Position numbers and translations under genes: made by a program. Below are positions 43,040 through 50,923 of a DNA stretch of 64,000 bases, one piece after another. The number at the start of each line of letters is the position of its first letter. Position 1 is the first letter of the stretch. The stretch lies in the NCBI GenBank assembly GCA_944324945.1, contig CALUYE010000001.1:434001-498000 (forward strand), given 5' to 3'. The notes beneath the pieces were generated by a model. That model saw nothing but the letters and a program-made list of their open reading frames with translations, ran no database searches and was not told where the DNA came from. The DNA comes from Candidatus Gastranaerophilales bacterium (GTDB lineage Bacteria; Cyanobacteriota; Vampirovibrionia; Gastranaerophilales; Gastranaerophilaceae).

Positions 43040-43825
43040 CTAAACTATCTGGTTTGTTTGTTGTAATATATCTGAACTTGCAGTGATTACTTTTGAATTT
43101 GTTTCATAGGCTCTTTCCGTTTTTATTAATCCTATTAATTCTTCAACCATTTGAACATTCGAGCCTTCAATGAAGCACTGTTCAATTGTTCCGTAACCTT
43201 CTTCACCTGCTATCCCTTGCAATGGTGCACCTGATGCGTTTGTTTCTCTGTATAGGTTGTGCCCTATTGCTTTTAAACCCGAAGGGTTTTGGAATTTAAC
43301 AAGCTGAATTTGTCCCAACTGTGTTTGTTCGGAATTGGTACCGATTGAGCAGGAAACAATCCCCGCTTGAGAAACAACTATTTCATTCGCGTTATTTGGA
43401 ATTGTTATCGGGGGTTGAAGCTGATAGCCGTCCGATGTTACAAGTTGTCCGTTTTGATCCATCTGCCAGGCTCCGTCTCTTGTGTATGCAAAAGAGCCGT
43501 CATCAAGAGTAACCTGAAAAAATCCGTCTCCTGCTATTGCCATATCTAAATTTCTGTCGGTTGATTGAAGTGTGCCTGTTGAAAATATTCTTGTGGTGGC
43601 TGAAGTTTTTGTACCAAGACCGATTTCAATACCGACGGGTTGATACGTTCCTTGCCCTGTTTGCGCGCCTGCCGTTCTAACTGTTTGGCTTAATAAATCC
43701 TGAAATTGCGCTCTTACTTTTTTATAACCGTAGGTTGATAAGTTAGCAATGTTGTTTGAAATAACATCAAGGTTATTTTGCTGTGCTATCATACCTGTTG
43801 CTGCTGTTGTAAGCGCTCTTAACAT
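43040..43825 (-). CDS. flgG: Flagellar distal rod protein FlgG
   Basis: 261 residues, exact FlgG length. MLRALTTAATGMIAQQNNLDVISNNIANLSTYGYKK, NLDMAIAGDGFFQV, FAYTRDGAW and VQMVEELIGLIKTERAYETNSKVI are signature segments. It forms the distal rod. Confidence 0.96.
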   Translation of the reverse strand: MLRALTTAATGMIAQQNNLDVISNNIANLSTYGYKKVRAQFQDLLSQTVRTAGAQTGQGTYQPVGIEIGLGTKTSATTRIFSTGTLQSTDRNLDMAIAGDGFFQVTLDDGSFAYTRDGAWQMDQNGQLVTSDGYQLQPPITIPNNANEIVVSQAGIVSCSIGTNSEQTQLGQIQLVKFQNPSGLKAIGHNLYRETNASGAPLQGIAGEEGYGTIEQCFIEGSNVQMVEELIGLIKTERAYETNSKVITASSDILQQTNQIV

Positions 43826-43841
43826 TTTTGACTCCTCTTAA

Positions 43842-44696
43842 TTATCCTATATTACCCAGACTTATTGCCTGGCTTACGGTTTCACTCTGCCTTTTAAGTA
43901 TTGTGCTCATTGCTTCATACCCTCTTGAAACGTTAATTGTATTTAACATTTCAGAAATTGTATTGGCATTGGACATTTCAACCATTCCCTGTTGAATTGA
44001 ATATTCACCGTCTTGAAGGGTGTGTAAACCTGCATCCTGTCCGTATATCGGGAGATATTTCCCCTGACCTATGATTGAAATTTTTGTTTTGTCATCAAAA
44101 TCGCAAACTTGAATTTTTTGAAGCATGACTTGATAGTTTTCGTTTTGAAGTTGTATTTGACCGTTTTCGCTAACCACTAAATCTTCCATTATTTGCATAC
44201 GGTTCATTTCATCAAGATTGTCGGCCTCAGGGTCTCTTACGATTCTGATTCTTCTGTTTCTTGTATCCATAACATAATCGCCTTCGGAATTAACAAGATA
44301 GTTATCCGTTGTTAGTTGGAACTCTCCGGTTCTTTGATAATAATAATTTTTTTCGCTATAAGGCATATTATCATCAACTTCTTTTAATCTGATTTTATAA
44401 AATCCGTTTCCTTGAAAAGCCATATCAAGCTTATTTCCACTTTCGGATAAACCGCCTTGCGAAAAATCTATGTAGGTTCTATCATATTTTGCACCGTTGC
44501 TTAGTTGACCTACTGTTTTTGAAGCGCCTTTTTGAGTTTTTGTATTAACGTTTGATGACATAACGTCTTGAAAAGTTATGTTAACTTTTTTAAAACCGTT
44601 TGTTGTAACGTTTGCGACGTTGTGTGCCGTAACATCTTCAAAGTCTATCATTGCCTGCATACCGCGCGCAACTGCGCCGATTCCTCTTGTTATCAT
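43842..44696 (-). CDS. flgF: Flagellar rod protein, FlgF/FlgG-type
   Basis: 284 residues. The N-terminal DVTAHNVANVTTNGFKKVN and C-terminal VEMSNANTISEMLNTINVSRGYEAMSTILKRQSETV belong to the rod/hook family; position before flgG suggests the proximal rod protein FlgF. The middle is divergent and contains NKLDMAFQGNGFYKI. The start overlaps the SLT gene's stop by 4 bases. Confidence 0.87.
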   Translation of the reverse strand: MITRGIGAVARGMQAMIDFEDVTAHNVANVTTNGFKKVNITFQDVMSSNVNTKTQKGASKTVGQLSNGAKYDRTYIDFSQGGLSESGNKLDMAFQGNGFYKIRLKEVDDNMPYSEKNYYYQRTGEFQLTTDNYLVNSEGDYVMDTRNRRIRIVRDPEADNLDEMNRMQIMEDLVVSENGQIQLQNENYQVMLQKIQVCDFDDKTKISIIGQGKYLPIYGQDAGLHTLQDGEYSIQQGMVEMSNANTISEMLNTINVSRGYEAMSTILKRQSETVSQAISLGNIG

Positions 44697-45397
44697 AATG
44701 ACACCTCGTTTAATTTGTTGTATGAAGCCATTATTGAACTAACGTAATTTTGAGTTTCTTTATAGGGAGGAATGCCCCCGTATTTTTTAACGGCGCCGCT
44801 TCCTGCATTGTATGCGGCTAAAGTAAGTTCTTTATTTCCTTTGTATGTATTTAAAAGGCTTTTTAGATGTTTTACGCCGCCTTCAACATTTTCCCAAGGG
44901 TTATAGGCATTAATTACACCTAAGCTTTTTGCTGTTTGAGGCATAAGCTGCATTAGGCCCATAGCGCCTTTTTTGCTTGTTGCGTTAGGGTTGAAACCCG
45001 ATTCTTGTTTAATTATGGCTTTTATAAAGTTAGAATCCACATCGTATTTGTCGGCAAAAGTTTGAATGATTTCATCAACATCATTTATTTGAGAATTTAA
45101 ATCTATTTTTGATTTTAAATTTATCGAGTCTTTTTTTGAGATGCTTAAATCTTCATCAAGCGGCGCTGTATCTTCTGTATTTTCAATGTTTTGCGCATTT
45201 TGGACTTCTTTATTTTCTTCATTTTGCCCTATTTTAGCGTCAAGAATTGTTTTAAAATCGCTTTTTTGATTTTGAATTGAAGGCGAATTAATTGAAGACA
45301 TTTCTTTTGAAATGTTTTCAAGGGCGCGAAAATTATTTTCAATTGAATTTAAGCGCATTAGCGTGAGATTAAGGCTTTGTGAAATGCCTTGTGTCAT
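44693..45397 (-). CDS. Lytic transglycosylase (SLT domain), flagellar operon
   Basis: 234 residues. No clear signal peptide: the N-terminal ~100 residues are polar and Asn/Asp-rich, and could be a flagellar-export-type leader. The C-terminal SLT domain (~105-230) has FIKAIIKQESGFNPNATSKKGAMGLMQLMPQTA, with catalytic Glu in QES, and AYNAGSGAVKKYGGIPPYKETQNYV. It opens peptidoglycan for rod growth and probably replaces the missing muramidase half of FlgJ. First gene of the operon; no convincing promoter seen in the 214 bases upstream. Confidence 0.9.
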   Translation of the reverse strand: MTQGISQSLNLTLMRLNSIENNFRALENISKEMSSINSPSIQNQKSDFKTILDAKIGQNEENKEVQNAQNIENTEDTAPLDEDLSISKKDSINLKSKIDLNSQINDVDEIIQTFADKYDVDSNFIKAIIKQESGFNPNATSKKGAMGLMQLMPQTAKSLGVINAYNPWENVEGGVKHLKSLLNTYKGNKELTLAAYNAGSGAVKKYGGIPPYKETQNYVSSIMASYNKLNEVSL

Positions 45398-45562
45398 CCT
45401 CTTTAAAACCTCTTACCATCATCCAAGTCTTAAGATAAATATATCTACATCAATAATATAGACCATATTTAGTTTTAATCTCATCAATCAAAAGGTGTAT
45501 TTTAAAATAAAATTTCATTCTTTAGATTTATTTTTTATTTTTCACTAAAACCTGTTAAAAAC

Positions 45563-45576
45563 TACCCGGAAGGGTA
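45563..45576. promoter_or_regulatory. Palindromic TACCC-GGAA-GGGTA site upstream of histidine kinase
   Basis: TACCCGGAAGGGTA is a perfect inverted repeat of TACCC with a 4-base centre. It resembles the sites at 14405 and 15121 and lies 36-49 bp upstream of the kinase start, between that gene and the divergent flagellar operon. Confidence 0.42.
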
Positions 45577-45611
45577 ATTTATTTTTGACTTTTAAAAGTT
45601 AATTTTAGATT

Positions 45612-46241
45612 ATGGAAAAAACTTTAGATAAAACACAAACGATTATTAACGAGAACGAGAAGATAATTGCAAACATCCTGCATGATATTAAAAGTCCCCT
45701 TTATAGCATTAAAATCGGATTACAAAACAAACTTGATTCTGAATTAAACAGAGACATTTTTGAAACAACAATTGATATAATTAAATATATTGAAAATTTT
45801 TTGCTAAATTACAGTTTCAAATGCGGGAAATTTGATAATAAAATAACTTCCTGTAACATTAAAGAAATAATAAATAAAAAGCTTGAAAATTATAAATATA
45901 TTTTTATGAATAAAAATATTCATATTGATATGATACTTGATGATAATAATTATATCGTTAATTCAATTGAAATTTTTTTATCAAGCATAATAGGAAATAT
46001 AATTTCAAATATAGCATTCCATGCAAGTCCTAATGATAATGCAATAATTGAGCTTCAGCGAAAGAATAATTTGATTTTTGCAAATTTTGAAAATAATTAC
46101 AATTCAAAAGACAGTAATTTTAATTTAGGGCTTAATTTCTGTCAAAATCTTGCAAAAGAAACAAACGTAGAATTTAAAATATCCAAAACAAAGTCTAAAA
46201 TTAAAGTGTGCCTGAAAATTCCCGATATTAAGAAAGGTTAA
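45612..46241 (+). CDS. Small histidine-kinase-like protein without sensor domain
   Basis: 209 residues, soluble. The H-box ANILHDIKSPLYSIK (HDxKSP with phospho-acceptor His ~25) begins almost at the N-terminus. A reduced HATPase_c domain follows with an N-box-like SSIIGNIISNIAFHASP and a late Gly-containing FNLGLNFCQNLAKETN; the usual G1 (DxGxG) box is not evident. It may phosphorylate a response regulator using an input from a partner, or be a degenerate kinase or phosphotransferase. It is divergent from the flagellar operon and upstream of a sigma factor. Confidence 0.78.
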   Translation: MEKTLDKTQTIINENEKIIANILHDIKSPLYSIKIGLQNKLDSELNRDIFETTIDIIKYIENFLLNYSFKCGKFDNKITSCNIKEIINKKLENYKYIFMNKNIHIDMILDDNNYIVNSIEIFLSSIIGNIISNIAFHASPNDNAIIELQRKNNLIFANFENNYNSKDSNFNLGLNFCQNLAKETNVEFKISKTKSKIKVCLKIPDIKKG

Positions 46242-46313
46242 GTTGCTGATTCAAGTGCGCAATATATTGTAATAAATGCCTTAAATGTATACGTTGTCTA
46301 TTCTACGGCTATT

Positions 46314-46368
46314 TTAAGAAATGTTAAGAAAGAGTTGATTTTTTTAAACTCATCTTAACATTTCTTAA
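46314..46368. repeat. Perfect 16-bp inverted repeat upstream of sigma factor
   Basis: TTAAGAAATGTTAAGA (46314-46329) and TCTTAACATTTCTTAA (46353-46368), with an inner GAGTT/AACTC pairing. Each arm contains TTAAGA twice. It may terminate the kinase transcript or act as a tandem operator for the sigma gene. Confidence 0.8.
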
Positions 46369-46500
46369 TTTCATGATTGTAAAAGATTTTTTAAAGTGAT
46401 ATATTAAGTATATATAAAGTATATCATCCCATTTAAAAATACGGTTAGTGCCCGAAGATATTAACTTTTGTTTCAAAATGTGTTGTAAAGGGGTTTATTT

Positions 46501-47280
46501 ATGAAAAAAATCAAATACGCAAAATTAAGCGAAACGGAACTTATTTTAAAAGCAAAACAAGGCGATGTTTATTCAAGAAACGAATTGATTAAGATGAATA
46601 TGAAATTAATTGAAAATATTGCTTTAAAATCAATTCAAACAACAACTCTTACAAAATCAGACCTCATTCAGGAAGGAATTTTCGGGCTTGTTAAAGCTCT
46701 TGAAAAATTCAATCCTTCTCTTGGTTTTAAATTTTCAACTTATGCTTCCTGGTGGATTAAGCAGGCAATGTTTAAAGCAATCTCCGAGCAATCGTATGCT
46801 TATAATATTCCCGTTTATGTACAGGAAACATTATCAAGATTTAAAAAAACAAAACAGGAAATGGAGCAAAAGAGCCAAAAAGAAGTTTCAAACTATGAAG
46901 TAGCAAAAAAATTATCCATAACAAAAGAAAAAATAGATACATTCTTAAACGCTTACACAAAAGCCTTGTCGATTGAATCGGGAGTTGTGTTAAGCGGAAA
47001 TAAAGAATTGAGTTTTTGTGAAATTATAGAAGACGAAAAACAAAACGTTGAGCGCGAAGTATATGATATTGAATTAAAAGAACAAATTCATTGTGCACTT
47101 AATTATTTAAAAGAAAAAGAAAAAAATGTAATTGTTTTAAGATTCGGACTTGAGGATAAAGAAAGAAAAACTCTTGAAGAAATCGGAAACAATTTTGGCG
47201 TTACTAAAGAATGTATCCGCCAGATTGAAAAAAGAGCGCTTAATAAAATGGCGTTAAGGTTGAACTTCGCACTCGGCTAA
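46501..47280 (+). CDS. Sigma-70 family RNA polymerase sigma factor (group 2/3)
   Basis: 259 residues, lacking region 1.1. Region 2 is RpoD-like: DLIQEGIFGLVKALEKFNPSLGFKFSTYASWWIKQAM (2.1-2.3) and SEQSYAYNIPVYVQETL (2.4/3.0). Region 4 is EKNVIVLRFGLEDKERKTLEEIGNNFGVTKECIRQIEKRAL. It resembles alternative SigA-type factors of Cyanobacteria more than FliA. Placed between a kinase-like gene and the Met-rich micro-ORF, near the flagellar operon. SD AAAGGGG. A perfect 16-bp inverted repeat lies upstream. Confidence 0.92.
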   Translation: MKKIKYAKLSETELILKAKQGDVYSRNELIKMNMKLIENIALKSIQTTTLTKSDLIQEGIFGLVKALEKFNPSLGFKFSTYASWWIKQAMFKAISEQSYAYNIPVYVQETLSRFKKTKQEMEQKSQKEVSNYEVAKKLSITKEKIDTFLNAYTKALSIESGVVLSGNKELSFCEIIEDEKQNVEREVYDIELKEQIHCALNYLKEKEKNVIVLRFGLEDKERKTLEEIGNNFGVTKECIRQIEKRALNKMALRLNFALG

Positions 47281-47300
47281 AGAGTAATTCTTTGTAATTA

Positions 47301-47329
47301 TTGACAAAATTTTTTATTTAACATATATT
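47301..47329 (+). promoter_or_regulatory. Consensus promoter of Met-rich micro-ORF
   Basis: TTGACA (47301-47306), 17-bp spacer, TATATT (47324-47329). Confidence 0.75.
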
Positions 47330-47349
47330 AATCCCCATAAGGAAAAAAT

Positions 47350-47436
47350 ATGTTAAATAATTCAATTAAATTCATGTATATGCAAATGATGATGCAAGGC
47401 TTTATGTCAGGCAGTAATTATTTTGCACGAATGTGA
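47350..47436 (+). CDS. Met-rich 28-residue small protein
   Basis: ATG 47350 has AAGGA 7 nt upstream. The 28 codons include 8 Met (positions 1, 9, 11, 13, 14, 15, 19, 28), with core FMYMQMMMQGFM. It has its own consensus promoter (47301) and strong terminator (47457), making a complete tiny transcription unit. It could be a small membrane or metal/oxidant-sensitive peptide, or a leader peptide attenuating the gene at 47519. I know of no family match. Confidence 0.6.
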   Translation: MLNNSIKFMYMQMMMQGFMSGSNYFARM

Positions 47437-47456
47437 ATTAAAATACAAAATAATTA

Positions 47457-47486
47457 AAAGCCTGACAGTAATTGTCAGGCTTTTTT
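47457..47486 (+). terminator. Terminator after Met-rich micro-ORF
   Basis: AAAAGCCTGACA and TGTCAGGCTTTTTT form a long stem with a short GTAAT loop. Confidence 0.92.
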
Positions 47487-47518
47487 CGTAAATTAGCTAA
47501 AGTTATAAGGAAACAACA

Positions 47519-48871
47519 ATGAAATTGGATAAAATAAATTTAAATAAACAAAATAACAACCCTTCTTTTAAATCAACAAACCCTTTTATTTCAAATACTT
47601 TAAGCGGCGGAGCCAAACTTGCCGATTTATTTATCCGCTCTCAGGAAAATTTATCATCAACAAGATTTATACAAGATACCGCAACAAACTGGCTTCCAAA
47701 GGCAATTTTTTCAAGAAGCAAAGCTGATTTTGCCGAGATGAGTTTTTTGGAGTTTTTGGAATCGGGGATTTTTTATTTTGCGTCGCCGATTTTAGGAGAA
47801 AAATTATTCAGAAACGTAATTTTTAAAAATTTTCAGCCAAAAAATCTTAAAAGTGCAATAAATGAGCAAATTCCAAAATCCTTAAAAGAAATTACAACTA
47901 ATCCCAATTTATCAAAAGCAATAAAAAATAATGCAATAGCATCAAAAGCGGGTATAATTCTGGCATGTACGGCAATTCCCGTTGCGGAATACACTCTAAG
48001 CTTTGCAAAAAATCTTTTTACCCTAAAAGCGTTTAAAAAAAGTAATTTTAACAATATTGCAAACCTGGACAAAGGAAAAGCGGAAAAAGAAGATAAAAAA
48101 CAACAACAACAAGTTGAAAAAAGCGCAAAAAGCCATCTTAAAAAAGCGGCCGTTTTATCTTTGGCAGGGGTTGCTATAGGTTCCATACTTGCCCTAAAAG
48201 GTGCAAAAAGCGATAAATTGATTAATTTATCAAAAGCAATAATAGAACCGGGACAAGCGCTTTCAAAAGGAATAAGTAAATTAGGTATAAAAAATGAAAA
48301 ATTAAATAATACCCTATCAAAATTCAGTCTTGACTTTTCAAACAATAACGGCAAACTTGCTCTTGGCAAAGGACAATTGGCGCTAACTGCAATTTTAGGG
48401 CTTTTTGGTTATTCAAAAGCGGCATCGGACAGAGGAAAGCTTGATGTGGCGGAAGTTTGGACAAGGGTTCCGCTTGTTGTATTTTATACAATTTTTGGAA
48501 GTGAGTTGTTTGAAAAAGGTTTTATTAATATTTTAAATAAATTAGGCAAATGCAAGGATTTAATAAAAAAAGACGCAAAAGGAAATATTTCGATTCCCAA
48601 AAGAACGCAATTGCCCGAAATCGCGCAAAAGCTTGCAAAACAAAACAAAACCCTGCCTGAAAACGAACTAAATAAGCTTGTTAAACAAAAAGCGTTTATA
48701 ACAGGGGTTCCATACGCATTCAGCTTATTGTTTATGGGTTTCACGCTAAGCGCTATAACAAGATTATGGACGCAATACAGATACAATAAACAAAATAAAG
48801 AAACCAAAAATGATACTTTGATTTTTCTTGGGAAAAATCTCCCCGAGGCATTTAAATCTTTTTCAAAATAA
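47519..48871 (+). CDS. Unknown Lys/Asn-rich membrane-associated protein with PSFKS motif
   Basis: 450 residues. The N-terminus is Asn-rich with NPSFKSTNPF (SFKS at 16-19) instead of a signal peptide. Several hydrophobic helices follow: ASKAGIILACTAIPVAEYTL, AAVLSLAGVAIGSILALKG, LTAILGLFGYSKA, VPLVVFYTIFG and PYAFSLLFMGFTLSAITRL. No known domain recognised. Likely an integral membrane protein. SD AAGGA. Confidence 0.7.
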   Translation: MKLDKINLNKQNNNPSFKSTNPFISNTLSGGAKLADLFIRSQENLSSTRFIQDTATNWLPKAIFSRSKADFAEMSFLEFLESGIFYFASPILGEKLFRNVIFKNFQPKNLKSAINEQIPKSLKEITTNPNLSKAIKNNAIASKAGIILACTAIPVAEYTLSFAKNLFTLKAFKKSNFNNIANLDKGKAEKEDKKQQQQVEKSAKSHLKKAAVLSLAGVAIGSILALKGAKSDKLINLSKAIIEPGQALSKGISKLGIKNEKLNNTLSKFSLDFSNNNGKLALGKGQLALTAILGLFGYSKAASDRGKLDVAEVWTRVPLVVFYTIFGSELFEKGFINILNKLGKCKDLIKKDAKGNISIPKRTQLPEIAQKLAKQNKTLPENELNKLVKQKAFITGVPYAFSLLFMGFTLSAITRLWTQYRYNKQNKETKNDTLIFLGKNLPEAFKSFSK

Positions 48872-48919
48872 TTTTATTGGTGATAAAATCTTTCATGTCT
48901 AATTAAAAGGATAAATAAA

Positions 48920-50179
48920 GTGGAAGATTACAAAATTAAAGCCGATGAAATTGTTGAAAAAGCACAAAATGCCATCAAAGATAAGTTTGATGAAATAGAT
49001 AAAATAGCGGAATATAACCAGAAAAAAGTTCTTGATGCTTTTTGTAAAAATAAAATAGGCGAAGAACATTTCTACACTGTAACAGGTTACGGGCATGACG
49101 ATTTAGGACGGGAAGCGCTTGATAGAGTGTATGCTGATGCGTTTAAAGCCGAAGCTGCAATTGTGCGCCCTCATTTTGTTTCGGGTTCTCATACCATTGC
49201 GTGTGCTCTTTTTGGCGTTTTAAAATACGATGACAGGTTGGTTTCAATAGCAGGAGAACCCTATGATACCATGCAACAAATTATAGGTTCGAGACCAAAC
49301 TGTGATGATTTTGAAACAAGTCTTATGGGCCATGGGGTGAAATACTCTGAAGTACCACTTTTAGGGCTTGATGTTGATTATGAAAATATTGAAAAATACC
49401 TTCTTTCCGATACAAAAATGGTTTTAATCCAACGCTCAAGAGGTTACAGTTCAAGAAAACCGTTAAATATTGATGATATTGAGCGTATTATCAAAACAGT
49501 TAAAAATAAAAATCCTGATATTTGCTGCTTTGTTGATAACTGCTACGGGGAATTTTTGGAAGAAAAAGAACCGATTGAAGTTGGTGCCGATTTAATTGCT
49601 GGAAGTTTAATAAAAAACCCGGGCGGCGGGATTGTAGAAGCGGGCGGGTATATTGCAGGTAAAAAATATTATGTTGATTTAGCGGCAAGAAGACTTACAG
49701 CCCCCGGAATCGGCGCTATGGGAGGCGCTATGCACAATCAAACGCGCGTTATTTTACAGGGTTTTTTTATGGCACCTTCTGTTGTGGCGGGCGCTTATAA
49801 GGGAATAATCCTTGCTTCAAAAGTTTTTGAAGATATGGGATATAATACTTTTCCTAAATCAAGCGAAAAAAGAACCGATTTAATCCAGACGATTCAATTT
49901 GAAAATGAAGCGCAACAACAGGCGTTTTGCGCCATGATTCAAAGACATTCTCCGATAGAAAGCTACTTAACCCCGATTCCTGATAGTGTCCCCGGGTATG
50001 ATTGCGATTTATTAATGGCGGGGGGAAGTTTTATTGAAGGTTCCACTATAGAACTATCGGCCGACGGGCCTGTTAGAGAACCCTGGTCAATATATATGCA
50101 GGGAGGTTTGAGCTATTATCATGTAAAAATAGCTCTAAAAGGCGTTGTTGAAGAAATTTTGAAATTAAAAAAATTATAA
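48920..50179 (+). CDS. PLP-dependent lyase, aluminium-resistance/Met-gamma-lyase-like family
   Basis: 419 residues. Fold-type I PLP enzyme of the group annotated as cystathionine beta-lyase-like protein involved in aluminium resistance. GYGHDDLGREALDRVYADAF, VRPHFVSGSHTI, VFVDNCYGEF-type Asp and Lys in AGSLIKNPGGGI (Schiff-base Lys) are recognisable. The substrate is probably a sulfur or related amino acid; not established. GTG start with AAAGGA upstream. Confidence 0.88.
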   Translation: MEDYKIKADEIVEKAQNAIKDKFDEIDKIAEYNQKKVLDAFCKNKIGEEHFYTVTGYGHDDLGREALDRVYADAFKAEAAIVRPHFVSGSHTIACALFGVLKYDDRLVSIAGEPYDTMQQIIGSRPNCDDFETSLMGHGVKYSEVPLLGLDVDYENIEKYLLSDTKMVLIQRSRGYSSRKPLNIDDIERIIKTVKNKNPDICCFVDNCYGEFLEEKEPIEVGADLIAGSLIKNPGGGIVEAGGYIAGKKYYVDLAARRLTAPGIGAMGGAMHNQTRVILQGFFMAPSVVAGAYKGIILASKVFEDMGYNTFPKSSEKRTDLIQTIQFENEAQQQAFCAMIQRHSPIESYLTPIPDSVPGYDCDLLMAGGSFIEGSTIELSADGPVREPWSIYMQGGLSYYHVKIALKGVVEEILKLKKL

Positions 50180-50833
50180 TTTAAATTGGTATACCAAATC
50201 TTTATATTTCACAACAATCGGATATTCTATCGGGTCTTCAAAGAAAAAGTAATAATATTGGCTTTTTCTGGGGCTTATTGTTGATGAATATCTGATTGAA
50301 TGGTTTAAGATGTTATTTCCGATTTCTTCAATGCGGGAAAATGCACTTTCGTTAGTTTGTTGTGCGGAATTTTGAGCCATGGTTTGATTGAAATCATTAT
50401 AATTTGACATCATACCCGTCATATTTGTAATGGTTGAACCAAGATTGCTCATTGAAGCCATGGATGATGCTTCCTGTGCCTGATAGATATTTAAATAGTT
50501 GTTTGTTGTAATGAATTGTAATTCTTTATCGCCCTGATATATTCTTAAATTTTCAACTTTAAAAACATAAGGCGTTTCATAAGATGTGTTTTCAATTTGA
50601 ACATAAAGCGCAAGAAGCTCTGTAATCGGGGTTTTTGAAACCCCTATTTTTAAATTAATGTTATCCGTTGTTTTTTTATAAACATCAAAAATAAAATCTT
50701 CCTGTGTTTTAACTGTCTGAACATTGGTTTCCTGATAATCGTTTCCGACATAAGATAATGTTGCGCAGCCTCCTAAAAACAAAAGCGTGCAAGGTATGAT
50801 TATTAAATTTGACAGTAATTTTAATTTATTCAT
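50174..50833 (-). CDS. Lipoprotein of unknown function
   Basis: 219 residues from ATG 50833. Signal peptide with lipobox LFLGGC-ATL (Cys ~22), so lipid-anchored. The mature part is beta-rich with a Met/Ser/Asn-rich middle (MASMSNLGSTITNMTGMMSNYNDF in part) and ends IEYPIVVKYKDLVYQFKL. No family recognised. A complete promoter (TTGACT, 17 bp, TATAAT) ends 7 nt before ATG: the clearest apparent leaderless gene here. Its 3' end overlaps the convergent PLP-lyase stop. Confidence 0.78.
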   Translation of the reverse strand: MNKLKLLSNLIIIPCTLLFLGGCATLSYVGNDYQETNVQTVKTQEDFIFDVYKKTTDNINLKIGVSKTPITELLALYVQIENTSYETPYVFKVENLRIYQGDKELQFITTNNYLNIYQAQEASSMASMSNLGSTITNMTGMMSNYNDFNQTMAQNSAQQTNESAFSRIEEIGNNILNHSIRYSSTISPRKSQYYYFFFEDPIEYPIVVKYKDLVYQFKL

Positions 50834-50875
50834 TAGATAAATTATATTTGTTGTTTTAAAGTTAGTCAAGTATAT

Positions 50876-50906
50876 AAAAGGGCTTTATATATTATAAAGC
50901 CCTTAA
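50876..50906 (-). terminator. Terminator of serA
   Basis: AAGGGCTTTATA...TATAAAGCCCTT between serA and the lipoprotein promoter. Confidence 0.82.
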
Positions 50907-50923
50907 TTTCGCTGCTTACGGTT

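Noticed and set aside
46314-46368. Phage or integron attachment site
   Set aside because: No integrase, tRNA gene or flanking duplication nearby; a regulatory hairpin is simpler.
46501-47280. FliA (sigma-28) identity
   Set aside because: Region 2.4 and 3.0 (SYAYNIPVYVQETL) look RpoD-like, not FliA-like, despite the flagellar neighbour.
47350-47436. Methionine leader attenuator for a Met biosynthesis gene
   Set aside because: The downstream gene is an unknown membrane protein with no Met link, so attenuation is kept only as an alternative.
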